64,000 bases of DNA from Opitutaceae bacterium (GTDB taxonomy: Bacteria; Verrucomicrobiota; Verrucomicrobiia; Opitutales; Opitutaceae). A program made the position numbers and the translations under genes. Location: assembly GCA_030648295.1 (NCBI GenBank), contig JAUSID010000163.1, positions 143,099-207,098 of the forward strand. Direction: 5' to 3'. Positions within the stretch are counted from its first letter, which is position 1. The number at the start of each line of letters is the position of its first letter. The notes under the pieces are model-generated. The model was given only the letters and a program-made list of their open reading frames with translations, was not told where the DNA came from and did not search any database. Shown one piece after another: positions 38,601-45,922 of the stretch.

Positions 38601-41600
38601 GGCAAAGTACCCGGCCTGCGATTCAGCCGCGATTGGCTCGGCGCCGTTGTCATCTAATAGATGACAAACTTGTTTGGCTTCTCCAGTGATAGCGCGAGAC
38701 CCTTTGTCATCTAATAGATGACAAACGTTAAGCGCGGCGCGGAGGAATGGGGAGGTCGCCGTTTCGGCTTGGGCGACCATCTCGGGGGGACCTTCGGCCA
38801 CGATCCGGCCGCCGTTCCCGCCGGCGTCGGGTCCAATTTCGATCAGCCAGTCGGCGGATTTCAGCACGTCGAGATTATGTTCAATCACGACCACGCTATG
38901 GCCGCGCTCCACCAGCGCCTGCAGCACCGTGAGCAGTCGTTTTACGTCGTGGCGGTGAAGTCCCGTCGTCGGCTCATCGAGCAGCAGCAACGCGCCCGGC
39001 AGAGGCTTCGTGGGCAGTTCTGGGTTTTGGGTTTTGGGTTCTGAGTTCTGAACATTCGGTTCTGAGTTCTGAGTTCTGGGTTCTGAGTTTCGGGTTCTGT
39101 GTTTCGCGTTTCGCGTTTTGGATTTCGCGTTGGCTGCTTCAGGTTGCGCGGTCACTTCGACGGGACCTTCGGCATTCAATCCAGAACCCAGAACCTTGAA
39201 CTCAGAACCGTCGTCGCTGAAAGCGCCGAGATACCGCACCAGTTTCAGGCGCTGCGATTCGCCGCCGCTGAGCGTGTTGAGCGGCTGCCCGAGGGTGAGG
39301 TAACCGAGCCCGACCGCGTCCAAAGCCGCCAGCCGGCGCTGGATTTCCGGATACGTCGCGAACAGCGGCAGCGCATCCGTGACACTCGTGGCGAGCAGAT
39401 CGGCGACGGAGCGATCGTTCCATTTGATCGCGAGGACTTCGGGCTTGAACCGGCGGGTTTCACAGACGGGACAGGGGACAAACACGTCGGAAAGGAACTG
39501 CATCTCCACGCGTTCGTAGCCGAGGCCGAGGCAGTGATCGCAACGACCATCGCCGCTGTTGAATGAAAACGACGACGCCGTGAATCCGCCCGCCTGCGCC
39601 ACCGGCGTGCTCGCGTACAAATCGCGAATGAGTTCCCAAGCTTCGGTGTAGAGAGCGGGGTTCGATCGCGGCGTCTTCGACAGCGGCGATTGATCGACGA
39701 GGACGATTTCGCTGAATGCGACGTCGCTCTCAATCGCCTCGAACGTCGCGGGATCCTCGGTCATCTGGAGCCGCTGCGTGAGTAGTCCCTGGTAGATGAC
39801 GTTGTCGAGCAACGTGGATTTGCCCGAGCCGGAGACGCCGCTGAGACACACCAGCCGCCCGAGCGGCAAGCGGAATGACAGATGCGCGATGTTGTGTTTG
39901 GAGACGTTGGTGAACGTGAGCCAGGGCGCGGGTTTCGTGTTTCGCGTTTCGGCTTCCGCGTTCACGGAGCGCCGCTGTGCGGGCACTTCGATCGATTGCC
40001 GGCCGGAGAAATACGCTCCCGTGATGCTGGCGCGCGAGTGCAGCATTTCCGCGACGGTGCCTTGGAAAACGATGTTGCCGCCGCGGGCGCCCGGTTCGGG
40101 TCCGACTTCGATCACGTGATCCGCGGCGCGAATCATCGCCTCGTCGTGCTCGACGACGACAACGGTGTTTCCTGCGTCCGTGAGCGTGCGGATGATCGTG
40201 ATGAGCCGATCGATGTCGCGCGGATGAAGTCCCACGCTGGGTTCGTCGAGCACGAAGAGCGTGTCGACGAGCGAAGTGCCGAGGCAACTCGTCAGGTTGA
40301 CGCGTTCGACCTCACCGCCAGACAGCGTTCGCGAGGTGCGATCGAGCGTGAGATAACCGAGCCCGACCTGCTCGAGGTACCGGAGTCGCGTGACGATCGA
40401 CTCGAACGCGAGATCCGCGGAACGGTTCTCGATTTCGGATTGCGGATTGCGGATTTCGGATTGGGAGAGCGCGGCGAGGAGCTCGTTGACGGGAAGTTGG
40501 TACAGCTCGGGGAGGGTTCGACCTTTCCACTTCCAGCAGAGCGCCTCGGGCTGGAGCCGCTGGCCGCCGCAATCCGGACACGGATTGTAGGCCCGGTAGC
40601 GCGAGAGGAACACGCGCACGTGCATCTTGTAGGTGTTCTTCTCCAGCCAGCGGAAAAACCCCTTCACGCCATACCAGTATCGCGGCCAGGTCTTGCCGTT
40701 TTCCTCCCCGTAACCGGGTTCGCCGTCGATGATGTAGCGCTGGTGCTCGGGCGTCAGCGACGCGAATGGCACGTTGGTCGGGATCTTTTTCTTCTTTGCG
40801 AATACGAGCAAATCCTTCTTCGAGTCGCCGTAGATTTCGCTCTCCCAACACTTGATCGCGCCCTCGTCGATCGAATGCGATTGATCGGGCAGCGCCAGCC
40901 GGAAATCGATTTCGATTACCCGGCCGAAGCCGCGGCACTTCGGGCACGCGCCGAGCGGCGAGTTGAACGAGAAGAGCGGCGGCGTCGCCGGCCGGAAGGT
41001 CCGCCCGGTTTTCGGCGAATGGAGTCCGCGGGAATAATGGCCATTTTCCACGAAGCGGCCGGCGGCCGCTTCGAGAAAAATGAAGACTTCGCCCTTGCCG
41101 AAATGCAGCGCCGTCTCGACGGCCTCGAGGAATCGCGGCCCTTGATCCGCGGTGAGCGAAACGCGGTCCTGCGCGACAAACAGCGCGGACGCGCTGGCCA
41201 GCGGCTTCGGATTCGAGAGCAGGGCGTCGATGCGGTGAACACCAAACTCGTCGACATGACGCTCCTCGCCTGCGGTCACCAACACCCTCACGTAAGACTG
41301 GCCGTTGAGGCTCTCCAGAATTTCGGGCCAGGACAGGTTTTCGGGCTTGGCGACCTTGAATGCCACCACCGCGTTCTGTTCAGAAAGCGCCGCGCGCGCT
41401 TTCTGCCAAATCGTCTGCGGATTGTCGTCTTCGACTTGCTCCCCCGTTTCCGGATCAAAGCAGGCGGCGACGTGACTGAACCACACTTTGAAGAAGTCGG
41501 TCAGCTCCGTCATCGTCCCGACGGTCGAACGCGACGTCTTGACCGTGTTCGTCTGCTCGATCGCGATCGACGGCCGGATGTTCTCGATCGAGTCGACCTT

Positions 41601-41849
41601 CGGTTTGTCGAGCAACTCGAGGAACTGCCGGGTGTAAGCGCTGAACGTCTCGACGTACCGGCGCTGGCCCTCGGCGTGAAGCGTGTCAAAAACCAGCGAT
41701 GATTTTCCTGCGCCGCTCAGTCCCGTGACGACGATGTAACGGCCAAGCGGCACATCGAGGTCGAAGCCCTTGAGGTTGTTCTGGCGGACTCCGCGCAGGC
41801 GGATGCACTCGGGTTTGGTGGGCGCGGAAATGGCGGCTGGCTTATACAC
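35652..41849 (-). CDS. uvrA: Double-length excinuclease ABC subunit A (four ATPase domains)
   Basis: A 2065-residue protein equal to two UvrA units in tandem. Unit 1 has Walker A VVTGLSGAGKSSLVFD (about residue 40) and CLSGVSGSGKSTLLDN, signatures SRTLSGGEVERVNL and LNTLSGGESQRLKL, and Walker B VLDEPSVGLHPRD and LLDEPTTGLHRHD. Unit 2 has VVTGVSGSGKSTLAFD, TETLSGGEAQRIRLA, VAGPSGAGKSTLF, SPTLSGGEAQRLKL and LLEEPTIGLHLSD. CxxC zinc modules occur in each half. UvrA finds bulky DNA lesions and loads UvrB. The frame opens with TTG at 41912; I prefer GTG 41849 (VYKPAAISAP) with GGAAG upstream. Six repeat-derived inserts are listed separately. Confidence 0.95.
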   Translation of the reverse strand: MYKPAAISAPTKPECIRLRGVRQNNLKGFDLDVPLGRYIVVTGLSGAGKSSLVFDTLHAEGQRRYVETFSAYTRQFLELLDKPKVDSIENIRPSIAIEQTNTVKTSRSTVGTMTELTDFFKVWFSHVAACFDPETGEQVEDDNPQTIWQKARAALSEQNAVVAFKVAKPENLSWPEILESLNGQSYVRVLVTAGEERHVDEFGVHRIDALLSNPKPLASASALFVAQDRVSLTADQGPRFLEAVETALHFGKGEVFIFLEAAAGRFVENGHYSRGLHSPKTGRTFRPATPPLFSFNSPLGACPKCRGFGRVIEIDFRLALPDQSHSIDEGAIKCWESEIYGDSKKDLLVFAKKKKIPTNVPFASLTPEHQRYIIDGEPGYGEENGKTWPRYWYGVKGFFRWLEKNTYKMHVRVFLSRYRAYNPCPDCGGQRLQPEALCWKWKGRTLPELYQLPVNELLAALSQSEIRNPQSEIENRSADLAFESIVTRLRYLEQVGLGYLTLDRTSRTLSGGEVERVNLTSCLGTSLVDTLFVLDEPSVGLHPRDIDRLITIIRTLTDAGNTVVVVEHDEAMIRAADHVIEVGPEPGARGGNIVFQGTVAEMLHSRASITGAYFSGRQSIEVPAQRRSVNAEAETRNTKPAPWLTFTNVSKHNIAHLSFRLPLGRLVCLSGVSGSGKSTLLDNVIYQGLLTQRLQMTEDPATFEAIESDVAFSEIVLVDQSPLSKTPRSNPALYTEAWELIRDLYASTPVAQAGGFTASSFSFNSGDGRCDHCLGLGYERVEMQFLSDVFVPCPVCETRRFKPEVLAIKWNDRSVADLLATSVTDALPLFATYPEIQRRLAALDAVGLGYLTLGQPLNTLSGGESQRLKLVRYLGAFSDDGSEFKVLGSGLNAEGPVEVTAQPEAANAKSKTRNAKHRTRNSEPRTQNSEPNVQNSEPKTQNPELPTKPLPGALLLLDEPTTGLHRHDVKRLLTVLQALVERGHSVVVIEHNLDVLKSADWLIEIGPDAGGNGGRIVAEGPPEMVAQAETATSPFLRAALNVCHLLDDKGSRAITGEAKQVCHLLDDNGAEPIAAESQAGYFANSQSAIRDPKLSASQLEIVGARENNLKNLSLSIPHRQLVVVTGVSGSGKSTLAFDIVFAEGQRRFMESMSPYARQFVEQLPRPAVDRLTGIPPTVAIQQRVTRGSRKSTVATITEVAQYLRLLYARLGVQHHPDTDRPLTPLSPGALKKLLGRVLDTPRARKARHLYLCAPLIRGRKGHHQPIATWIGKQGYELMRADGRLTRVDAFQKLDRYKEHDIEVVVADLKADVRGQMSEVRNQPAGKRRRSVTAQPLTSDVWRLTSQGETLDKALRLGKGACFLLTPGGEILSWFSTTRTDIETGESFPELDPKNFSFNSPRGWCPTCRGHGRVYPWMLEPDDEDNEDPMARLREFGVDSAEDVSEEGQPCPECHGARLNRAGRAVKLHFRPPAARSRRRAIADADSSSPALSLPELLRSTPSQLLGHLRRLELDTRGKLIVQDIMPQIEERLRFLDHVGLGYLSLDRPTETLSGGEAQRIRLAAQLGSNLSGVLYVLDEPSIGLHARDNERLIETLEALREKGNTLLVVEHDDELMAHADRIIDLGPAAGVHGGEILANGTPAEIKRSAKSLTGLFLAKGITHPTRGEYRPVKSNILTQNRTVGALRRKKRPTGPAPFHRDWLELRRACFRNLKGFDLRLPLGRLIMVAGPSGAGKSTLFRDLLDPAVAHAIKHRKARLSGREFVKATGFAAADTVVDGDEPAIPFAELRGASGFKRVVEVDQSPIGKTPRSTPATYLGIFDQVRQFFASLPESKIRGFTASRFSFNTAGGRCPTCEGAGRVRLEMAFMPDTYLPCDDCRGSRYSADLADITWKGKNIGQVLQLTFEEAAQFFDFHSQLSQVCQLMIDCGLGYLNLGQSSPTLSGGEAQRLKLVTELSAGLATYRERSRGELPRNLYLLEEPTIGLHLSDCEKLIRVLHSLVDQGHTVVVIEHHLDLLAEADYIIELGPVGGPDGGELMYQGELAGLLKVKRSPTAPYLRAKLER
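37814..37920. repeat. GACGTCAGACGCCAGACATC array inside uvrA
   Basis: AGACGTCAGACGCCAGACAT with CGGATGTCAG (37815-37844) and CTGACCTCTGACATCTGACC with TCTGACGTCC (37891-37920) are inverted arms of 7-10 nt TCTGAC units. They encode about 35 residues (around 1310-1345, for example VRGQMSEVRNQPAGKRRR) that are not UvrA-like. Confidence 0.8.
38570..38602. repeat. GGATTGCGGATT array arm inside uvrA
   Basis: TTTCGGATCGCGGATTGCGG then ATTGCGAATTGG, about four 7-nt units, encodes NSQSAIRDPKL at about residues 1082-1093, in the linker joining the two UvrA units. Confidence 0.8.
38647..38725. repeat. Paired TTGTCATCTAATAGATGACAA hairpins inside uvrA
   Basis: TTGTCATCT-AAT-AGATGACAA occurs at 38647-38667 and again at 38704-38725, each a perfect inverted repeat, 36 bp apart. 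Each copy encodes VCHLLDD in the inter-unit linker (residues 1041-1067). The direct duplication suggests a multiplying hairpin. Confidence 0.85.
39015..39210. repeat. GGTTCTGAGTTCTGGG inverted array inside uvrA
   Basis: About 115 bp of 7-nt units (GGTTCTGAGTTCTG, GGGTTTTGGGTTCTGAG, then GTTTCGCG variants) face an inverted arm CCAGAACCCAGAACCTTGAA then CTCAGAACC (39181-39210). The insert encodes about 65 residues (880-945), for example RTRNSEPRTQNSEPNVQNSE, just before the second Walker B (LLLLDEPTTGLH). It is the largest translated array in the window; the same unit is intergenic at 60246-60297. Confidence 0.9.
39931..39960. repeat. GTTTCGTGTTTCGCG array fragment inside uvrA
   Basis: GGTTTCGTGTTTCGCGTTTC and GGCTTCCGCG, about four 7-nt units, encode ETRNTKP near residue 635, immediately before the second ATPase domain of unit 1. 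Confidence 0.7.
40427..40465. repeat. GATTTCGGATTGCGG array inside uvrA
   Basis: TTCTCGATTTCGGATTGCGG then ATTGCGGATTTCGGATTGG, about five 7-nt units, encodes QSEIRNPQSEIENRS at residues 461-474, before the first signature domain. Confidence 0.8.
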
Positions 41850-41972
41850 GGAGGGCTTCCACGGATGAGCGCGAACAGCGCGAACGCAACTCGGCGCGAC
41901 GAAGCTGTCCAAGCTGCTGATTCGCAGCCCAGCGCGCCCGTCAGTCGTGGGCCGGCGCGGCGGCCACGCCGT

Positions 41973-42108
41973 ATCGATTCAGGGTAAACCGCGAATAAAC
42001 GCGAATGGACGCAAATTCCAGACGAGGACGAGCCGCATTGCCCAAGTGAAACCATCGTCACGGTTTGGTGGATTGTTTCCATGCTCCCCAAAGACGCCCT
42101 CTCCATCA
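41973..42108. repeat. 176-bp inverted-repeat element, copy 1 (right end missing)
   Basis: It starts ATCGATTCAGGGTAAACCGC, GAATAAACGCGAATGGACGC, and follows the full copy at 63611 through GCCCAAGTGAAACCATCGTC, TTGTTTCCATGCTCCCCAAA and GACGCCCTCTCCAT, then stops. The right terminal repeat is replaced by another repeat family at 42111. Confidence 0.9.
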
Positions 42109-42110
42109 CC

Positions 42111-42138
42111 TGGGAGCGCGGGCGTCTCGCCCGCATGG
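42111..42138. repeat. GCGGGCGTCTCGCCCGC hairpin repeat
   Basis: TGGGAGCGCGGGCGTCTCGC then CCGCATGG: the GCGGGCG arms pair around TCT. Inverted copies of the same unit (GCGGGCGAGACGCCCGCGCT then CCCAGG) are at 43518-43544 and 59278-59307; GCGGGCCAGAGGCCCGC variants are at 42437 and 57110. Confidence 0.8.
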
Positions 42139-42170
42139 ATTAAAGTGGCACGGGCATCCTGTGGGTGATG

Positions 42171-42515
42171 CTGGGGGCGCGGGCGCCCTCGTCCGCAGAG
42201 AAATGCCGATCGCGAATCCTACCGAATCTGCGGCTGCCCCGCGACAGGCCTCTCGACGAGTTCGAGGCCTTTCAGTCGAAATCACAGATGGCCGTGAGCC
42301 TGTCGAATCGGCTAGGGGCCCTGAGCCGATTCGACGAGCTCACGGCCATCGGCTGGTTCGACTGAAAGGCCTTGAGCTTGTCGAAAGGCTTGCCGAGAGG
42401 CCTGCCGAATGGGGATGCCGCAGCCACTCGATCTTTGCGGGCCAGAGGCCCGCGCTCCCAGGAAACCGTTGACTTGCCGTCCGGAGCAAAACGCGTTTCG
42501 CGGTTAAACTGAATG
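42171..42515. repeat. Composite repeat with a nested 165-bp hairpin element
   Basis: 42171-42236 and 42421-42515 match 57021-57086 and 57094-57192 almost base for base. At 57 kb the two halves are 7 bp apart; here they are separated by 184 bp containing a large nested hairpin (42243-42407). Its arms include ACAGGCCTCTCG/CGAGAGGCCTG and AGGCCTTTCAGTCGAA/TTCGACTGAAAGGCCT, and the core GATGGCCGTGAGC..AGCTCACGGCCATC. This looks like an insertion into a pre-existing repeat. Confidence 0.85.
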
Positions 42516-42522
42516 GTTCCGA

Positions 42523-43332
42523 CTAGCTCGCGCCGAGCGGATGCGGGCGGCGGGCAGCGGTTGAAGTTTTCTCGGCCAGCGTCAGCGTCGCCCCGGCCGC
42601 CTTGATGGCACCTACCACTTCGGGCGAGGGCCGCTGATCGGTGACGATGGTGAACCGCGGCTCAAACGGAGCGGTGAGGCTCAACGCCTTGCGCCCGAAC
42701 TTCGAATTATCGAGGCCAAACACGGTGCGCTCCGCGGCCATGATCATTTTGCGCTGCGCGGCGATGATCAGTGCATTGTAATTCCAGATACCGCTTTCCG
42801 TGATGCCCGCGCCGCCAAGGATCGCGATGTCGGCGTGGACTTGATCGAGTGACTGTTCGCAGAGCGGGCCGACGAGCATGCCAATGCGGCCGAAGATGGT
42901 GCCCCCGGAGACAATCGTTTCCACGTTGCCGATTTCTCCGAACAGGCTGGCCACGGGAAGCGAATTCGTGATGACGCGGATTCGTTTCCCGGCGAGGAGC
43001 CGCGCGACCGCGAACGTCGTACTGCCGCCGTCGAGAATCACGGTCATCCCGGGCTGGACCTGCTCGGCGACGAGGCTGGCGATCGCGTACTTCTCGTCCG
43101 CCTGTTTTTGCGTGCGGGCGACAAAATCGTATTCCTGCGCGAGCACATCGGTTTCGATCAGCGAGGCGCCGCCGTGGTGGCGCCGAACGATCCCGCGCTC
43201 CTCGAGCATGTCGAGCGCGCGGCGCACGGTCGACAGTGAGCTGCCGAAACGCACCGCCAGGGTGCGAAGGTCGGCATATTTGTGTTCCCGGATATGTCGC
43301 TCGATTAAATCGGTGCGTTGCTTGTTGGTCAT
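42523..43332 (-). CDS. DeoR-family transcriptional regulator
   Basis: A 269-residue sugar-phosphate-responsive repressor. The N-terminal HTH (MTNKQRTDLIERHIREHKYA, then TLAVRFGSSLSTVRRALDML and GIVRRHHGGASL) is classic DeoR. The C-terminal sensor shows ILDGGSTTFAVARLL, VITNSLPVASLF and ILGGAGITESGIWNYN, the phosphosugar-binding DeoRC pattern. ATG 43332 starts the HTH; a longer frame reads repeats. No sugar operon is adjacent, so the target is unknown. Confidence 0.92.
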   Translation of the reverse strand: MTNKQRTDLIERHIREHKYADLRTLAVRFGSSLSTVRRALDMLEERGIVRRHHGGASLIETDVLAQEYDFVARTQKQADEKYAIASLVAEQVQPGMTVILDGGSTTFAVARLLAGKRIRVITNSLPVASLFGEIGNVETIVSGGTIFGRIGMLVGPLCEQSLDQVHADIAILGGAGITESGIWNYNALIIAAQRKMIMAAERTVFGLDNSKFGRKALSLTAPFEPRFTIVTDQRPSPEVVGAIKAAGATLTLAEKTSTAARRPHPLGAS

Positions 43333-43517
43333 TTCAGCCGGCACCAACAAATCGCACGAAACCGGCGTGGAGCGCAAGGTCGTGGAGCGGGGGCGTTCGG
43401 CGTTGGAAGCGGCATGGGCGGCCTGCCCGCCATAACCGCGGCTACGGCGGGTCCCGCCCATGATCTGATGGTGGTTCATCACCATCACGGGCAGGATGCC
43501 CGTGCCACTTCAGACAT

Positions 43518-43544
43518 TGCGGGCGAGACGCCCGCGCTCCCAGG
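43518..43544. repeat. GCGGGCGAGACGCCCGC hairpin repeat
   Basis: TGCGGGCGAGACGCCCGCGC then TCCCAGG; same unit as 59278-59307 and the inverse of 42111-42138. Confidence 0.8.
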
Positions 43545-43629
43545 GCAGAATCGATCAATTATCGTAGCAGCACGGAGCTTCGGGACAGCTAGACTCCTTG
43601 AACTCCCAAACTCGTTGTGAACAGGTCAC

Positions 43630-43667
43630 GTTTACCCGCCTTTGGCGGCGCCGAAGGCGACCAGGGT
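43630..43667. repeat. TTTACCCGCCTTTGGCGGCG repeat
   Basis: A 37-bp unit, TTTACCCGCCTTTGGCGGCG then CCGAAGGCGACCAGGG, nearly identical to 20727-20765. Both contain a CGCC/GGCG stem pair. Confidence 0.8.
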
Positions 43668-43684
43668 TTTCGAAAATTCCCAAC

Positions 43685-43770
43685 TGTCATTCTGAGGGCT
43701 GCCGAAGAATCCAGTGGCGCGTCCGGCTGCGAGCATCGTGCTGGATTCTTCGCCGAGCCTCAGAATGACA
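43685..43770. repeat. TGTCATTCTGA palindromic repeat, copy 2
   Basis: TGTCATTCTGAGGGCTGCCG, AAGAATCCAG, then GTGCTGGATTCTTCGCCGAG and CCTCAGAATGACA: a near-perfect palindrome. The following 35 bp (AACCGGGAATTGTGTCGGGG, TCTGAGGCTGCG) are shared, inverted, with 63847-63880. Confidence 0.9.
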
Positions 43771-43813
43771 AACCGGGAATTGTGTCGGGGTCTGAGGCTG
43801 CGACTGCGCTAGA

Positions 43814-44125
43814 TTATTGTTTTAACTTTCTGCCGACACGGGCGCCGATCCGATCTTCGAACCACAGTTGCTTCTTACTGAGGTCAATGGAAAGAAGTGT
43901 GATGCCGAGCGGGACATCGATGAGGTCGCCAACTCGGTAGAGTCGGTCGTTCAGGTACACCGAACCGCTACGCACTTCGCCGATTCGAACGTTAGCGACG
44001 AACGAACGGAACTCTTTCGAGGCTTCGATTCGCGCTTCGGCAGCGGCACGCTGGTTTGAACGTTCGGGGGCTGCGTGGCCTGGTAAGACCAGGGATATCG
44101 CGAGGAGGAGTGGTAGTTTGTTCAT
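43814..44125 (-). CDS. Small secreted protein of unknown function
   Basis: A 103-residue protein with a signal peptide (MNKLPLLLAISLVLPGHA, residues 1-18). The mature part is 85 residues and contains a beta-rich segment (GSVYLNDRLYRVGDLIDVPL, then GITLLSIDLSKKQLWFEDRI) that recalls short PilP-like or secretion-accessory folds. That similarity is weak and function is unknown. It sits alone between repeat-filled gaps. Confidence 0.65.
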   Translation of the reverse strand: MNKLPLLLAISLVLPGHAAPERSNQRAAAEARIEASKEFRSFVANVRIGEVRSGSVYLNDRLYRVGDLIDVPLGITLLSIDLSKKQLWFEDRIGARVGRKLKQ

Positions 44126-44333
44126 GGTTTCCTTCCCCCGATGGTTTTTGACCCGAACTGCTTCTTCCAGCCCGTATATTGCAAACGCAGTATTTCAACG
44201 AGTTGCCGACTCGGTGGGGCGAGTTTTTGGAGCGGCCAAGGAAGACAAGGCGCGCACCGTTGACGAGGATTTTCGATCGCCTGCGGCGACCGCAGCCTCA
44301 CGCGCGCGTGACGATTCATGGGGCCGTACGCCG

Positions 44334-45443
44334 TCACGTCGGCAGCCGGTCGGCGCGGATGCGTTCGAACAATTCCAGATACGCCGCGACCTGCCGCGCC
44401 GGGTCGAAGGTCTGGCGGGCGGCCTCCCGCGCCAGCGCACTTCGTTCCGCGCGTTCGCTCGCTGATTCGGCCATCAGCCGGAGCAACGCGGAGCGGAACG
44501 CCTCGTGATCATCGCGCGGAATAGCCCACCCGGTCTCCAAAGGGATGAAGCATTCGCGAATTCCCTGTGCCTCGTAAGCCACCGCGGGCAGACCATGCGC
44601 CTGCGCTTCGATCAGGAAATTGGAGAGCGCCTCGCTCCACGAGGCATGCACCGCGATATCCGCCGCGCGATAAATGGGCGAGGGATCGGCTTCAAAACCG
44701 AGGAACTTCACCCGCGACTCGAGTCTGAGCGCGGCCGCGCGCGCCTCGCACGCCGCGCGTGCGGGGCCGTCGCCGCCGAGCCAGAGCTGCCAGTCCGCGG
44801 TCGGCGGCAGCCTGGCGACAATTTCAATCAACTCCCGCTGGTTCTTTTCCGGCCGAAACATCGCGACGCACACCATCACGTTGGTGCGATCCGTCGCGCC
44901 GTGTTGCCGCCGCAGGGTTTCATTGCGCGTCAGCGTCGATTCGGGCGGAAACACGAGCGAGTTGTGGATGACCCAGATTTTCGCGTCCGGCACGCGATAC
45001 TCGCGGATCAGCGTATCGCGTGCATCGCGGCTGTTGGCGACAACGTGGGGCACTTCTGCGAGCGAGCGGCGAAACGACAACGGGAGCCGCTTTCCCGTGC
45101 GCATGGTGGCGACCACGGCTGCACCGGGTCGGCGTCGATTCAGCGCACGCTGGACCGTGCCGGCATAACAGTTCGCCATCCGGCCCATGCAAAGGACGAT
45201 GTCCGGCTCGGCGGCCAAAACGGCCTTGCGCAGACCCGGCGCGAACCAGTCCAGTCCGAGATCAATTCGCTGGAGCGTGCGCCGCGTGACTCGTTCGTTG
45301 ATGTTGGCGTCGAGCGCGCCACCCGGCCGGAAGGTGATCAGCCGCGTGACATGGCCGGCGTCGGCGAACGCGTTCGCCAGCAGAGCGGTTTGGCGTTCGG
45401 TTCCACCGCTGCGCAGATAATCCTGCAAGATCAGGATTTTCAT
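44334..45443 (-). CDS. Glycosyltransferase, GT4 family (GT-B fold)
   Basis: A 369-residue GT-B enzyme. The N-terminal acceptor domain starts MKILILQDYLRSGGTERQTA with the Gly-rich GGTERQ loop. The C-terminal donor domain shows VCVAMFRPEKNQRELIEIVA, WLGGDGPARAACE, VKFLGF and the E-x7-E motif in ASWSEALSNFLIEAQAHGLP. Such enzymes use nucleotide sugars to build polysaccharide or lipid-linked glycans; donor and acceptor are unknown. No neighbouring polysaccharide genes help. Confidence 0.9.
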   Translation of the reverse strand: MKILILQDYLRSGGTERQTALLANAFADAGHVTRLITFRPGGALDANINERVTRRTLQRIDLGLDWFAPGLRKAVLAAEPDIVLCMGRMANCYAGTVQRALNRRRPGAAVVATMRTGKRLPLSFRRSLAEVPHVVANSRDARDTLIREYRVPDAKIWVIHNSLVFPPESTLTRNETLRRQHGATDRTNVMVCVAMFRPEKNQRELIEIVARLPPTADWQLWLGGDGPARAACEARAAALRLESRVKFLGFEADPSPIYRAADIAVHASWSEALSNFLIEAQAHGLPAVAYEAQGIRECFIPLETGWAIPRDDHEAFRSALLRLMAESASERAERSALAREAARQTFDPARQVAAYLELFERIRADRLPT

Positions 45444-45484
45444 TGCTGAACGCGAGGTCGGGGAGATGGTGTGCCTTTCACGCG

Positions 45485-45922
45485 ATGAATTCTCCGCTCA
45501 AGCAGTTACTGTTGCGGTGGCTGGTGCTGGCGCTCGGCGTGATGCTCGCAACGAAACTGGTGCCGGGGATCGCGTGCGACGACGGCGCCACGCTAGTCGT
45601 CGTCGTGGTGCTGTTGAGCTTCTTCAACGCGATCCTCAAGCCGCTGCTCGTACTTTTCACGCTGCCGTTCATCGTGGTGACGATGGGTCTCGGGATCATC
45701 GTAATCAATGCCTTGTTGTTCCTGCTGGTCGGACGACTCGTAGCGGGATTCCATGTCGAGAGTTTCTGGTCGGCCGTCGGCGGCTCGCTGGTGGTGAGCA
45801 TCACCAATCTGGCCGTGAGTTCGCTGACGAAAGGGTCGAAGACAGATCGCAAATCGCCGCCGCCACCGCCGCCGCCGGCACCCGGTCCGAAACCGAAGCC
45901 GGATGATGTGATTGATATCTGA
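45485..45922 (+). CDS. YvlD / phage-holin-IV-type small membrane protein
   Basis: A 145-residue protein with four membrane helices: residues 8-27, 33-57, 58-82 and 90-115. The pattern LLRWLVLALGVMLATKLVPG and FFNAILKPLLVLFTLPFIVV then LLFLLVGRLVAGFHVESFWS matches the DUF360/holin-IV superfamily, mostly chromosomal proteins of unknown function; nothing phage-like is nearby. The last 25 residues are Pro/Lys-rich. ATG 45485 is chosen because it begins the family sequence. It is divergent from the glycosyltransferase gene (41 bp). Confidence 0.85.
   Translation: MNSPLKQLLLRWLVLALGVMLATKLVPGIACDDGATLVVVVVLLSFFNAILKPLLVLFTLPFIVVTMGLGIIVINALLFLLVGRLVAGFHVESFWSAVGGSLVVSITNLAVSSLTKGSKTDRKSPPPPPPPAPGPKPKPDDVIDI

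Larger units (their letters stand above)
41850..42522. other. 673-bp repeat-only gap between deoR-type gene and uvrA
   Basis: No gene is supported. It is built almost wholly of repeats: a truncated 176-bp element (41973-42108), a GGGAGCGCGGGCGTCTCGCC hairpin (42111-42138), a TGGCACGGGCATCCTG unit, and the composite repeat with nested hairpin (42171-42515). The uvrA promoter and leader probably lie in 41850-41972. Confidence 0.7.
43333..43813. other. 481-bp repeat-rich gap
   Basis: No gene is supported. Contents in order: GGGCGGCCTGCCCGCC and CGGCGGGTCCCGCCCATG hairpins (43410-43462), CATCACGGGCAGGATGCCCG then TGCCACTTC (43488-43511), GCGGGCGAGACGCCCGC (43518-43544), the TTTACCCGCCTTTGGCGGCG repeat (43630-43667) and the TGTCATTCTGA palindrome (43685-43770). 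The deoR-type promoter is expected near 43340-43400. Confidence 0.7.

Noticed and set aside
39015..39210. CRISPR-like periodic repeats
   Set aside because: Units are 7 nt, degenerate, without unique 30-40 bp spacers, and translated inside uvrA. No cas genes are present. The same holds for the arrays at 22361, 56786 and 60246.
41850..41912. uvrA start at TTG 41912
   Set aside because: The first 21 residues do not match UvrA and the codon is TTG. GTG 41849 has GGAAG upstream and leads closer to the family N-terminus. It remains possible.
45485..45922. Prophage holin
   Set aside because: The DUF360/holin-IV family is mostly chromosomal. No integrase, terminase, lysin or structural phage genes are nearby.
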